This document shows, piece by piece, positions 41,570 through 52,718 of a stretch of 64,000 nucleotides of DNA. Origin of the DNA: Triatoma infestans (lineage: Eukaryota; Arthropoda; Insecta; Hemiptera; Reduviidae); NCBI GenBank assembly GCA_011037195.1, contig JAAEAF010001087.1, positions 119,516-183,515 on the forward strand, given 5' to 3'. The notes beneath the pieces were generated by a model. That model saw only the letters and a program-made list of their open reading frames with translations. It made no database searches and was not told the origin of the DNA. The translations under genes and the position numbers were made by a program. Within the stretch, counting starts at the first letter, position 1, and every line of letters begins with the position of its first letter.

Positions 41570-43060
41570 CACTCACCAAGCAAAAAAATTGCGGCCACTT
41601 AAAAAATTTATTATTTTTTAATGTATTGTTTTCAATTTTTTTTAAAAATAATTTTTATCGTTCATAACATTTATTTAGGTTAACTATAAATTTTATTTAC
41701 CTGTTTATTCTTTCAATTTTAAGTACGTTATTATTTAGTGGTATGGTGCTAATACTGAGTATTACCTCCTCTTGTCTTTATCACAGCTTCTAGGCGGTCT
41801 CGGCGCACAGCTCTGAATCAAATGGGAGAATTTTGTTTTGTGAGATTAGAGCGCATTCGTCTTCAAGTGCCCTTCCTAGTTCCTGAGGCGCCCCAGGAAG
41901 GACTCTCCGTTCTCTTATCCGTATTTCAAGCATACCCCACAGATGCTGTATGGAATTTAGGTAGGGTGACGGGCAGGCCAGTTTAGAAAGTTAATATTAT
42001 GGGTAATTAAGAAAGGCCTGCATTATGTGGGCTGTAGGACGAGCGAAATCATGCATTAGTACAAAATTCCTCACTTATCTCCAGCATGATAGGGACCCTA
42101 ATGTATTTGCAGTTTATCCGCTAAAAACCAAGCAGCAGTCATGGAACCTCCTCGAATGTTCACTAACTTCGTACGTCTTTGTAAAATGATACCTGCTCAA
42201 ACTTCATAGAGAGCCTCGTTAGAAAGGGGTTTGCATTGTGCAAATCTCACATCTCTTCACCTGAAAATTCATACACAGCAGTCTGGAGCCCTTAAGGCAA
42301 ATCGGGACTCATCAGTAAACAATAAATACACTTTCCCACTGCTCGACAGACAGACTAATTGAAGTATTACCGGGCAAACTAACTCGATGCTTCCTGGTTT
42401 GTTCTGGCCCTCTTGTGGGGCCAGAAAGCCGCCAAATCTTGTTTATATTCAATTTCTATTGAGCTGTTCTCTCAGAAATTTCAACACCTTGAACTTCTTG
42501 GAGGCGATGTACTACTTCAAAAGCTGTCACATGACGATTTCATATAATGGTCAGTGTTAAAAAAACGGTCGTCCCGCAGTTTAGTGGCCGGCCCTTGGAC
42601 GCCCTGAGCCTGTTTCTCTGTAATGCTGCACTGCATCTCGCAGAGTTTGGTAGGGAACACCAATAGCAATGGCTGTCATATATGATGGAGCGGCCGTCAA
42701 CAATAAGTGCCTACAGCACGTGCAACATCCTCGGCACTTAGGGGCATTTTGAAATTCGAATTTTTAATTTCAATTTTCTTAGTTAAGGGACCAAACTAAA
42801 GAGAAGTTAAAGCAAATTAAAATCAATTCGAACTGAATAAACAAATTGATAATAAATGAATACAAACTAGTAAATATTTTTTAATTTATTTAATTTTTTT
42901 AATACCAAAAGTATAATGTATACAAAGTCCCAATTTACTCTAAAAATGTTAAAACCATTAATTGCCAAAACAAAATAACTGGTGAAAAACAGACCAGACA
43001 ATATTATATTATTTATTAAATGTACATTTTTAAGTGGCCGAAATTTTTTGCCCGTGAGTG
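41570..43060 (-). mobile_element. Tc1-like DNA transposon, full length but dead
   Basis: Terminal inverted repeats of about 36 bp: CACTCACCAAGCAAAAAAAT at 41570 and, read inward from the other end, CACTCACGGGCAAAAAATTT at 43060; a TA lies just outside the left end and a TTA outside the right. Between them the minus strand carries a decayed transposase with an ADESRICLNGS-type motif holding a catalytic Asp (clearer in the second copy, 51937-52718). Many stops and frameshifts. At 1.49 kb the length suits Tc1 elements. Confidence 0.8.
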
Positions 43061-43400
43061 TTATATTGAGTTTTTATCGGATAAACATGTTTTGAGGTTC
43101 CCTTGAAACTGAAAAAAATAGTTATCTGAAATTGTTCTGCCCGTGTATGTAATCAACATAACTCAAAAACTGAAAAAAAATTATGCAAAGTAGAAACTTG
43201 GTATTTTGTTTAGATGCTAACAGAGGATCTGGCAATCAAGTTTAACAGAGGATCTGGCTTACCACTTCATTGACTGAATAGATTTTTCAATTTTTTTGAA
43301 ATTTCCTACGTTTTTCTTCGAATTTTATATATCAATTAAATCAATAATATAAAGAGTAGCAACTTTTATTTGAAACATTTGTTTTGAAGGGAATGGGATT
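43061..43400 (+). repeat. Diverged RepA-related copy
   Basis: TTGAGTTTTTATCGGATAAA, TTTTGAGGTTCCCTTG and AAACTTGGTATTTTGTTTAG follow the RepA order; the Tc1-like element was probably inserted at its left side. Confidence 0.6.
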
Positions 43401-43463
43401 TCATATATTATACGTTTCTATTGTCTATGTTACAGTGGGCAACCCACGGCCCACGAGAACTAG

Positions 43464-44255
43464 AGCGCGGACCACAGTGGAGAAATTAAGTTTCGTGAAA
43501 TCGGTGCACATAAGAGGAAACGGAATTTTCATCAGTTTCGTCATGTCGTCCGATGAAGATGTGTGTGTCATTTGTTTTGTGGTGGTGGCTGCGAAAGGAG
43601 AAAAAAACTAGGGAAATATTGGGTCCATCCTTCGGATTAAGGATCGGGACAGTTCCTTTGGATTAGGAACACAGCACTTACGTTGTAGCCCGTGAGCGAC
43701 ATTCTGACCCTGTCAAATTAAAAATTTTTTTTTTAGAATGTCAAAGCCTCTTTTTGACCGTTTGATGGAGTTAGTTCGCTCTTAAATGACGAAGAAAGAC
43801 ACCAACTGGTGGCCTAGCATTGACTGCTGAAGAAAAACTATCAATACAAACACTGAGGTAAGTGAAAACCCTCTGTTTTCCATGTCCTTTGAACTTTGTC
43901 CTTGCTACATTATGAGTCCTTAAGATGGAAATCGTATAGACATGGAAATTGCTCAACTGCTTCCGCTAACTTCACATAAAAAGAAATAGAAAACAATTGC
44001 CGTGTCTGGAGGCGGAAAAAAAATGTTCCAAGAAATATGCAAATTCTTTACTTATTGAATGATAATGACAAAGTGACCAAGTTTCGAAACGTAAATCTTT
44101 AGTCACACAAAACCATTTTTATAAGTTATATGAAATGCAATTTCACGAAACTGATGAAACTGATGAGTTTCGAGAAATTGCTATGCGCACATCTCTCTGA
44201 GTAATTTAACTAAACGTTTTCACGAAACTGGTTTCTCTAGTGTGCACCGCGCCTT
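43464..44255 (+). mobile_element. PIF/Harbinger DNA transposon, internally deleted
   Basis: Ends are inverted: GCGCGGACCACAGTGGAGAA at the left and, read inward from the right, GCGCGGTGCACACTAGAGAA, both followed by a GTTTCGTGAAA word. At 0.8 kb it is shorter than autonomous Harbingers and keeps only the transposase start. Confidence 0.75.
43543..43870 (+). pseudogene. Harbinger transposase N-terminal remnant
   Basis: From ATG 43543: MSSDEDVCVICFVVVAAKGE, then in shifted frames RIKDRDSSFGLGTQHL, FFFRMSKPLFDRLMELVRS and KKDTNW.PSIDAEEKLSI. This order (WVHP-like start, FRMS..FD.LL.LV, IRKKDTN.R..I..EE.L) is that of PIF/Harbinger transposases before the catalytic DDE core. The core itself is deleted, so it has no function now. 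Confidence 0.7.
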
Positions 44256-44283
44256 AATATAAAAAAAAAAAAAACAAAAATAA

Positions 44284-44284
44284 T

Positions 44285-44311
<27 letters not shown>
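44284..44311. repeat. (TA)n microsatellite
   Basis: About 14 uninterrupted TA units. Confidence 0.9.
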
Positions 44312-44315
<4 letters not shown>

Positions 44316-44565
44316 AAGTAGTTTGACATATATTAATGAAAATGGAAATTGAACCAACAAGAAAGGATACGTCGCTTATTAGAAGCCATTAACTTATATT
44401 AAATATGTTTATCTTAAGCAAAGTACGATTGCACATATTATGCGGAGAATAATCAACTGGCTGTATAATATGACAGAACATTACATACTTGTTTTAATTT
44501 AATTTATTGTGTTGTGAAATTCCACAACAGTAACATTATGTAATGTAATTTGTATTTATATTTAA

Positions 44566-44640
44566 GTGTTGGTGTAGTGATTATGAGCATGGAATTGTAA
44601 GTGAAAGGTCCACAGTTCGAGTCCTGGCATTTAACTGCTA
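44566..44640 (+). mobile_element. tRNA-derived SINE head, joined to a LINE tail
   Basis: GTGTTGGTGTAGTGATTATG (A-box region) and CAGTTCGAGTCC (B box) match the segment at 308-380. A LINE C-terminal ORF fragment follows after a short C run, so the two may be one chimeric element. Confidence 0.6.
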
Positions 44641-44659
44641 AATGCTAGATTCCCCCCCA

Positions 44660-44960
44660 GCTTCCCTCAGTGCCTGAGAAAGCTGGGCCTAGAAGATGAT
44701 GGCACAGGCAGATTCTGTAGGGAGATGGAGGAAACTCCAATAAATCTCCTCACCGACTGCGACGCCGTCATCCAAAGAAGATTTAACAGCGTGGGTTGTT
44801 ACCAGGTGGGGAAGGGGGAAATACCCAGTCCAGAACGCTCCAAGATTCTGGGATTCGTAAGGGAGCTCAACTTGGCGAGGGTTCTGTAGATGAGGAAGCT
44901 CACCACGGTACCAGAAGCGGTACAGTGGACCACTGGCGTCCATAAACCCTCAAAAAAAAC
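44660..44960 (+). pseudogene. LINE C-terminal fragment with zinc knuckle
   Basis: The frame reads CLRKLGLEDDGTGRFCREME then ETPINLLTDCDAVIQRRF and GFVRELNLARVL before a stop. Knuckle FC-x6-ETPI-N-LLTDC resembles L-A (ETPIHLMTDC) with the His replaced by N and the first Cys replaced by G. Related to, but distinct from, L-A. A-rich end near 44953. Confidence 0.65.
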
Positions 44961-45100
44961 AACAAAAACTTGGCTATTTCCACTTAGTCCTAACATAAAT
45001 ATAGACCAGTGGGGGTACATGTACTTAAGTCAGGTATTAGTCTGAAAGTCCAGAAGAAAGCGCCCAATAACATCGTAAAAAAACCTAAAAAATGTTATAG

Positions 45101-45290
45101 TAGTTGTGGTTGTTGGTTCCGCAGAGCTGGAAAGTATCAGAGACAGGAGTATGTAAACTGAATTTGCTCTGTGCAAGTCTGTGTTCTGGCCACACTGTCT
45201 AAAAAAAGCATCCTGAAGCTGAAGATGGGCAAGCGCCCGAAACTGGTCGATGACCACAAAATAAAACAGGCTACCACGGAAAATGTCTCT
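45101..45290 (+). mobile_element. FB1 element, copy 11
   Basis: Extension TTGTTGGTTCCGCAGAGCTG at the left; the flanks CTAAAAAATGTTATA and CTAAAAATTTTATA resemble a duplication. The left hammerhead is deleted. The right (about 45208-45253) has a six-base duplication CTGAAG in its core but an intact stem II GGGC/GCCC and GTC site. Confidence 0.75.
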
Positions 45291-45339
45291 GCTAAAAATT
45301 TTATATTTAACGTCACAGATTTTTTTTTCAGAAACTCCT

Positions 45340-45640
45340 ATAATGAATTTTCCTGGAGAAATGCTTCTAATGTATGCAAATATAAGGTGATAGATATTTA
45401 TGTGTCTAGTGTACAAAGTTTAAAGAAAATGGTTGCAAGTCATTTTCCAAAAAATTGAAAATTAAAAAAAAAAACTTAGAAATGTCACTCTTTCGGCTAA
45501 TGGATCTTGAGCGAAACCCTACTGTTGGATACAGTGGTAGTTGAATGGTTCAAAACAGTGTTTTGAACAGTGTCGAATGTGGCAAAAACGGACATCAAGT
45601 TTTTGAGTTTTTGTTTTTGAGATATTATGAACTATGAAAA
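45340..45640 (-). repeat. Diverged RepA-related copy
   Basis: GAATTTTCCTGGAGAAATGC, AAAGTTTAAAGAAAATGG and a TCAAGTTTTTGAGTTTTTG stretch keep RepA antisense order. Confidence 0.6.
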
Positions 45641-45734
45641 TTGTTAAAGCCGTTTTCGAAAAAAAATTCTATGATGGCACAATCATACGACGGAGCTTCT
45701 TTTTACTCCAATATAAATACTGTTTATTAAGTAT

Positions 45735-45995
45735 GTGGGGGATGGGTGTGCAATGCTTGGTAACATCTGGTATTTTATCCATCGCAGTATGCATATACCT
45801 TTTATTCCTGACCGGTTTTGGATTTTCCATCCATTGTCAGAGAAAAATTCACCAAGTTCACTTCAAGAGGAGGAGTTCATTTCAACGCAATGTTTCTATT
45901 GAACACTCGACACTTGTTGGTTTGTTGATTGTATCAGATCAGAAATAAATGGAATATGCATGCTACTATCGATAAAATTCCAGATAATACGGTTT
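45735..45995 (+). mobile_element. FB2 element, copy 4
   Basis: Left extension GTATGTGGGGGATGGGTGTG, left arm with decayed hammerhead (core CTGACAA on the minus strand), right arm shortened and without hammerhead. Confidence 0.65.
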
Positions 45996-46114
45996 AATTA
46001 TTAAAATATTCTTGCAAGGATTACAAACGTTTAGATGGGCTGGTCATAAAATAAGATGGCAGATGTTATTACCTGTGTGGTTTACCCTCGGTCACAAGAC
46101 CCATAAAGCGTCAG

Positions 46115-46320
46115 TTTGAATTTAAAAACCCCTCAAAAAAATACATTTTTCCGGGGGGAGGGGAGAGAAACGTTGCAAATAAAAGTGATACGGGTATATT
46201 TGTGCAAGTGAGTCTTTGAAGTTTAATGAAAAATCCTTAAGCCGTTTTCGGCAAAATCCAGAAAATTCAAGAACCTATACTGTAAAGTCGCGCTTCCCAT
46301 TAATCGATTTTTTTTTTTTT
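46115..46320 (-). repeat. Diverged RepA-related fragment
   Basis: ACATTTTTCCGGGGGGAGGG, CGTTGCAAATAAAAGTGATA and TCCTTAAGCCGTTTTCGGC. Confidence 0.5.
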
Positions 46321-46505
46321 TTCATGTTTGGAATTCTATCAATGCCTTTTATATATTATAGTATGAAGCCTTTTTATATTATAGTAGCTAAACCTGGCCA
46401 CGCTTAGCTGTGGCTCAGTCTGATTTTAATGATTAGGGAAGTAAATAGAAGTATGATAGTTAACATAGATTCAGCAAGAAAAAACACATCATTCAATTTA
46501 ATACC

Positions 46506-47106
46506 CTACTTTGCGTTGCTGTGAACTGAAAGAAAAAAAAGAAAAAATGTTTTTAACTGAAAGAATGTTTTCAAGAGCTGAATGCGCTGTTCTCTACCTC
46601 CTTCCATCAACGTAGTAGCAGCATTACCTGAAGAAGCAAGTGCTAACACAATGTGGCCATTTGAACGGATTTTAGCCAGGATTAAGGAAATTAAGAACGT
46701 TTTTTTCAGTTCCACCTGTAGCAGTTGATGGATGGCATCAAATGCTATCTTTTGTTCTTGAAGGAGTTTCAGTGTATTTTTTTGGACGAATAGCTTTAAG
46801 TCATTTCTGGTGTATGATTGATCTCTGAGCAGTTCTCTCTCGAATGTTGCATTGATCAACCTATTCGGTACTGTTACTCTCAATAGTGCCAACAATTTGC
46901 CACACATAGCCAAGACATTGTATATTGCTTCTGTGAAAAACCAAGCCATGATTGCGTTTCTTGACATATTCTGTGCAGAATATCTTCGGCAGAGAGCGCG
47001 CCACGATAGCAACGCGTCTGCGTCTATCTATTTCTGCCAAACTCACGAAACACTCGGAATTTCCCGTTTCCGTTGGAACTTCCGAATAAAAAGTATATAT
47101 AAACAC
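46506..47106 (-). pseudogene. Helitron PIF1-like helicase remnant
   Basis: A minus frame (47012-46506) reads ELLRDQSYTRNDLKLFVQ, then LLQEQKIAFDAIHQLLQ and SLILAKIRSNGHIVLALASS followed by GNAATTLMEGGR. This matches the helicase of Helitrons: an L..EQ..AFD.I segment, then ILAKIRS.G.IALAVASSGIAATLL.GGRTAHS. The Walker A (GGxGTGKT) that should precede LILAKIRS is deleted, so no ATPase would remain. The Rep endonuclease domain is absent. It is the only recognisable Helitron coding piece here. Confidence 0.75.
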
Positions 47107-47367
47107 TCTTATATAGAAATGTAACGTTGTGTAAAAATTTCAAGTCAATCTATCGACGATTTTTCGAGTTTTGCGGCCACAAACATACGGATGCTGAATT
47201 TTTATATATACAGATAGTATGGAGTTAGGAAAGATGACGCATATTTCCAAAATTATGCCCCGTATTAAAATATAGGAGATATATTAATGAGGTAATGCTT
47301 ATAAAACAAATATCAACTACCGTTATTTACAAAAAAGAAAAAAATTGTTACTTTTCAAAATAAAGTG

Positions 47368-47620
47368 ATTCTTATTTATTCCAGAAACAAAATACAAATA
47401 CACTTACACTTGTCCGTCTTTCCTACTATGGTAGGGTTAGATGACGCACCATAGTGGTTTCACCCATTTCTGAAGTTGTCACTACCTTATTTATTAATTT
47501 AACTGTCTATGGTGGTGGTGGTGGGGGGGGGGGACCAAGCCCTATGCTATCCAAAGCCCTTCTTGTCCCATTTAGTTACCCCAAAGTTCGGAGCCTTCTC
47601 AGTACACTGCCGGCCTCCGG
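47368..47620. repeat. Local direct duplication, first copy
   Basis: About 250 bp (CTTATTTATTCCAGAAACAA to the SINE body) repeated at 48092-48347. The flank and the SINE tail are duplicated together, so this is a segmental copy and not a second SINE insertion. Confidence 0.8.
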
Positions 47621-47786
47621 ACAGTGTTCTCTCGTAACAGACAACACTGACCATCACCGGGTAGTGAGCTGTAAGAGTCTTCCGAGGAAGAAAACAAATC
47701 TAAGTGCAGCAGCTGCTGAACTCGAACCCTGCACCTCCGCGTTATTAATCCAGCGCGCTACCACTGAGCTACAAAAAAACCTTCCC
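47490..47786 (-). mobile_element. SINE-A copy 2, with 14-bp duplication
   Basis: Flanked by TTGTCACTACCTTA at 47476-47489 and 47787-47800. On the minus strand: A-box GTAGCTCAGTGGTAGCG, B-box GGGTTCGAGTTC, body with ACACTGTCCGGAGGCCGGCA, then the L-A-like tail GGGCTTTGGATAGCATAGGG. Best preserved copy of this SINE. Confidence 0.85.
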
Positions 47787-48091
47787 TTGTCACTACCTTA
47801 AAACATCTTGACTATCTTTTTTTTTTTTTTGCTAAGACTTCTCCAGGTACCTTGCGTTCCAGATATTACCAGGCTTGTCCAACAAATCATTTTCCTGGAC
47901 AATCTCTCTTGACTTTCCTGGTCATTCCCACTATTCTTGAAGCTCTCATACTTACGGAAGCTCTTGGATGGTTACGGAAAAAGAGTCAACTTTCCTAATT
48001 TCATGTTGCGTCATCTTTCCAGAAGATGACGCACCATCTTTTCTGTAAAGGAAACATGGTTGATCAACATGAAACCTTGGTAAACAATATG

Positions 48092-48347
48092 GCTTCTTAT
48101 TTATTCCAGAAACAAAATACAAGTACACTTACAATTGTCCGTCTTTCCTACTATGGTAGGGATAGATGACGCACCATAGTGGTTTCACCCATTTCTGAAG
48201 TTGTCACTACCTTATTTATTAATTTAACTGTCTATGGGGAAGGACCAAGCCCTATGCTATCCAAAGCCCTTCTGGGTCCATTTAGTTACCCCAAAGTTCG
48301 GAGCCTTCTCAGTGCACTGTCGGCCTCTGGACAGTGTTTTCTCGTCC
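48092..48347. repeat. Local direct duplication, second copy with truncated SINE-A
   Basis: Repeats 47368-47620 including the SINE tail and half its body; the tRNA-like head is absent after TTTTCTCGTC. Confidence 0.8.
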
Positions 48348-48650
48348 TTCACTGTTTAATTTTTTTTAAAGAGTCCAACTTTAACTATAACGTTAAAATC
48401 TTTCATTTCAATTGCAATTTAATGTAATTTAATATAAAAATTTACTAATGCGTCATGAAAATTCAGGTATTCACCAGATTATAGATAGCTAATGCCATAT
48501 AATTCTGGCACATAAAATAACCGAAGAATTTTGCAATACATCTATTTCTGTTCTCTCTACACTTTCGACTAACTTGCATGACGCTACATGGTAGCAACCA
48601 AAAGAAATAAAGCTTGCGTCTTCTTTCCTATTCGCGTCATCTCTCCTAGC

Positions 48651-49631
48651 TTTATCCTAGTTGATAAAACGGATATTTTACTGAAGTGGAATTTTTTTTT
48701 TTATTGCCATGCCTAGCGTCTTTGACTTTCCGCCAGTTTGATCGTCTCGCAGTCCAATATATCTTTGCCTCTTTGCCTGCTTCATATTTTTGCTGTGAGC
48801 GGCAAGATTTATATGACGTATGCAAGCCTCCAAAATGTAGCCAATCATTTCATCACTAGGGTAAATTTTTCAAATAAAAAAAGTGATAGGAATTTTATGC
48901 ATATGCAGATAAGTAATACGAAGATTTGGTTTTCGATAAAATCAACGGAAAAAAACTGATAACAAAAACAATTCAAAAAATAAAAATGGATTTTGCCTTG
49001 AAAATCTTTGTGTCTGTCAGATATGATGGTAGTCTATGGTTTTTCGTTTTTGCTTTATTTAGTTTACAGACTATTTGCTCAAAGAAAAATTTTTTTTTTA
49101 AATAATACTAAGAAAAAGTAAAAAATGAAAAAAATAAATAAATAAATAAATAACCACATAAAAATCACAATTTTTCAGTTTCTCTTGATTTATTCAATTG
49201 ATTTAATTAAATTTCTAATCAATTAGAAAATGTTATTTGATAAATAATGATTGTAAGATTAATGTCATTGGGGGGGAGGGGATGGATGGTAATAAACCTT
49301 ATCACATATTTTATCCCCAGTTTCAGTCACTTCCTAATCGAATTGCTATCTACTCTGGAAGTGTTTAAGTGTTTTGGCCTTAATGATAGCCTGTTAGTTG
49401 ATTGAGCCCATTACACGCAATCTGCCAGTATCTCAACTACTTATTAAGTTTTAATGGCTAGTTTAATCACTATTTAAAAAGTATACACAAGATTGTTTAT
49501 CATCCTTGGTTCTACTTAGAAAAGTTTCGTATTTGTAAACAATCACCATGGCAACACACACATATTTATCACTTTCTTGAAATACATTTCTAAACTTCAA
49601 ATCACAATTTTTATTTTCTCCTTAGCCCCCT
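48651..49631. other. No feature recognised
   Basis: AT-rich, with AAATA repeats near 49133 and a G run near 49270. Confidence 0.4.
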
Positions 49632-50001
49632 CCTATAGTAAAGAAGAAGTATTGTAATCATGTCAAATTTTCGATATTGAGTTTTTCACCGGAAATGTTC
49701 GTTTTGAGGTCCCTTGAGTCAGAAAAAATTTTTTTTTTTTTTTAGCAAAGGGTATGTGTTTGTGTGTATGTATATGTATGCGAGCAGTATAGTTTGAAAA
49801 CGAAAAGACGTAAAAATTTCAAACTTAATATTCCGTTTAGGTATCACCACAGTTTCCGACAGTAAAGTTATCTGTCAAAATTCCTCAACCGGAAATGCCA
49901 CTTAAATAAACTTTTTTTCTTCTTTTTTTTCACTTTTTCAAGATTTTCTAAAAAATGACTCCAAAGATTTTGTTTAAACTTGGAATATGAATTACACATA
50001 C
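49632..50001 (+). repeat. RepA element, left part, broken by L-B
   Basis: TTTCACCGGAAATGTTCG, TATTCCGTTTAGGTATCACC and CCTCAACCGGAAATGCC; resumes at 50631. Confidence 0.85.
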
Positions 50002-50630
50002 AATTAGAATTAGAATTAGAATTAGAATGACAAGGGGGGGGGGCTCTTATTGTGCCAACCCCTTAATGTCTAGTAGAGGAATCATACCCTCTTCATGAGG
50101 TCCAGGACCTTTCCTCCCACCAGTCCTTCTTGAAGTACGATTTCCTCCGGTCTCAACGTGCCAATGATTTCGTACCGCAATCCACCGATTGCGACATAAT
50201 CAAACAACAGTGAATGGCCGTCGTCTCTTCCTCTTCCTGACATAGTCTGCACAAGCGCTCCGGCTAAATTAAACCCATCTTGTGCAGATGTTTTTTTTTT
50301 TTTTAATCTTCCATGTCCTATAAACAGGCCCGCTATCAGACGAATCTGATACCTGCTTAAAGCTAGGGTTTCTCTGGTTCTTCTCTTACACAGACCTGGC
50401 CATAAGCATTTTGCCGTGTTTTGTCCTAATGCTTAGCCTCCAGTGGCGACTGTGTTCTTTTCGAGTTCAAACCGTCAAGAGGCTCCATCGCCGCACTTTA
50501 TTGTGCCGGGAAAGTAACTCCAGGAAGTCTCTACACTCCCTGTCTATGGAAGAAGTGATTCTGAAAGCCCCAAGAGCCTTCCGAAAAGATGCATATCTCC
50601 CTATTCCTAGGATCCATTTTCCTCAAAGAC
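50002..50630 (-). mobile_element. LINE family L-B, second copy
   Basis: Inverted relative of 5578-6552: it starts with TTAGAAT repeats (tail), then a 3' UTR with TTGTGCCAACCCCTTA, then the antisense of the RNase H/zinc-knuckle ORF (for example GTCCTTCTTGAAGTACGATT). Frameshifts are numerous and a T run has been inserted near 50292. Both known L-B copies lie inside RepA elements. Confidence 0.8.
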
Positions 50631-51150
50631 CTACCAACATTTATTTGAAACATTTCTCCCGGGTAAATTCATTTTAGGACATTTTTGGATGAGTGGTTTT
50701 TGCCACTAATGTGTTATTTTTGTTTATTACACAATTATATCATCGAAATAATATTAATTAAAATTAAAAATATAAGTGTTGAAATTCCAAGTTTCAAGAA
50801 AATCGGATGACCATAGGTGCTTTTTTACTATTCAGTTTCCTACTAATTTTTTTTCCAAAACAGCTAGAAATTTGACCTTTTTTGGGGGGGGGGGGAAGAT
50901 TATATGTTTCCTCTAAATGGTATCTTAGTTTAATTATACAATTCAACCATCAAAATCAAAATTAATTAGAAATAAATAAATTGCCAAAAAATTTTTGAGT
51001 TTCAAGAAAAAGTAGAATGAAACGGAAGTTAGTTTTTACTAAATAGATTTGTTTTTCTCAGTTTTCGTATTATTTCATTAAATTTAATATACTAGCTATA
51101 AAATATGTTAGTTATAATTTTGGTAAATTGCTGAAAACAGAAATCTGGAG
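50631..51150 (+). repeat. RepA element, right part
   Basis: CATTTATTTGAAACATTTCTC, GAAATTCCAAGTTTCAAG, a G run near 50885 and AAACGGAAGTTAGTTTTTAC. Confidence 0.8.
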
Positions 51151-51812
51151 TAATTCATATTAGATTTTATGTTTTTACGTCAATAATTAATTATTTACTT
51201 TCTATAAATTATTACTTATGTAAATAAAGTTTTAAGAGATTATAGTAATAATAATAATAAAAATAGACGAAATAATAATAAATAATTACGAGTTTTTTTA
51301 ACGGCATTTTGTTGTGCCCGGACCGTATTTTCAATTACTATTTTTTTTTTTTTTAATGATTAGTAATAAATTTTACTTGTTACAGTATTGAGAAAAAAAA
51401 AAACAGATAAAATGGAATAAAATAAAAGAGAGAAATAAATAAAAAAGAAAAAATAAATAAATAAAAGGGAAGCAATGGCGGTTAAAGTTAGGAAGTGGTA
51501 CTGTGGGATGTGCGTTCTGATAGACTGGAGAGGAAACGATCGATACACCTCCATCCAACATGGCTACCATCTTATTCTTCTCTACTTAGACAGCACTTAA
51601 CATTTTGTATGTACATCAAGTTCATTCAAAATATATTTTCTACATACCCATACATTTTTAAAAAACACACTAAATAGCAAAATTGTTTTTTTACAATATT
51701 ATGCGTTAAAAGGTTATTTTGATAAAGAGATACTTTAATTTACAGATTTAAAATTTGTATAGGCAATTGAGTGGTGTAACTAGGATTAAGCGGCCCCCCT
51801 CCCGCCACAAAT
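51151..51812. other. No feature recognised
   Basis: AT-rich; AATAAA-type repeats near 51430-51460. Confidence 0.4.
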
Positions 51813-51936
51813 TTATATTAGGGTTTGTATAATAAATGAAATATTATTAAGGTCTTATTTATTCATTTATTACTTTCACTTATTAAGAGGAGGAAGTATT
51901 GTAATCGTGTCAAAATTTTCGATATCGAGGTTGATA
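51813..51936 (+). repeat. Duplicated flank and RepA left end
   Basis: GTTTGTATAATAAATGAAAT and the following 50 bp recur at about 53755-53805; both are followed by a RepA left end. Confidence 0.7.
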
Positions 51937-52718
51937 ATAAATTGAAAATTTACTAAATTTTAATGTAGTGTTTTCAATTTTTTTTTTTAAATAATTTTTA
52001 TCGTTCATAACATTTATTTAGGTTAACTATAAATTTTATTTACCTGTTTATTCTTTCAATTTTACGTACGTAATTATTTAGTGGTATGGTGCTAATACCG
52101 AGTATTACCTCCTCTTGTCTTTATCACAGCTTCTAGGTGGTCTCGGCGCACAGCTCTGAATCAAATGGGAGAATTTTGTTTTGTGAGATTAGAGCGCATT
52201 CGTCTTCAAGTGCCCTTCCTAGTTCCTGAGGCGCCCCAGGAAGGATTCTCCGATCTCTTATCCGTATTTCAAGCATACCCCACAGATGCTTTATGGAATT
52301 TATTATGTAGGGTGACGGGCAGGCCAGTTTAGAAAGTCAATATTATGGGTAATTAAGAAACGCCTGCATTATGTGGGCTGTAGGACGAGCGAAATCATGC
52401 ATTAGTACAAAATTCCTCACCTATCTCCAGCATGATAGGGACCCTATATACTTGCAGTTTATACGTTAAAAATCGAGCAGCATTCATAGAACCTCCTCAC
52501 GAATGTTCACTAATTCCGTACGCCTTTGTAAACTGTTACCTGCCCAAACCTCATAGAGAGCCTCGTTAGAAAGGGTGAGCATTGTGCAAATCTCACATCT
52601 CTTCTCCTCCACATTTGTACACAACAGTCTGGAGCCGTTAAGGCAAATTCGGGACTCATCAGCAAACAATACACTTGCCCCATTGCTCGACAGACTAATT
52701 GAAGTATTACCGAGAAAA
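51937..52718 (-). mobile_element. Tc1-like transposon, truncated second copy
   Basis: Nearly the same sequence as about 41610-42390. A minus frame shows SNGASVLFADESRICLNGSR, the region around a catalytic Asp, then EEKRCEICTMLTLSNEALYE. Both terminal repeats are missing. The right edge is fused to a RepA end at 52719, the left to a RepA start at 51936. Confidence 0.75.

Larger units (their letters stand above)
47226..48650. mobile_element. Possible non-autonomous DNA transposon with AGATGACGC termini
   Basis: Left end GTTAGGAAAGATGACGCATA and right end, read inward, GCTAGGAGAGATGACGCGAA are inverted relatives. GATGACGCACCAT recurs inside at about 47433, 48023 and 48166. A SINE and a local duplication lie within it. 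No ORF; class unknown. Confidence 0.45.

Noticed and set aside
44040..44100. Hammerhead near CGAAACGTAAATC
   Set aside because: No CTGANGA-like core at the right distance and no convincing stem II; probably chance or heavy decay. The GAAACGTTGAGAT near 23838 was rejected on the same grounds.
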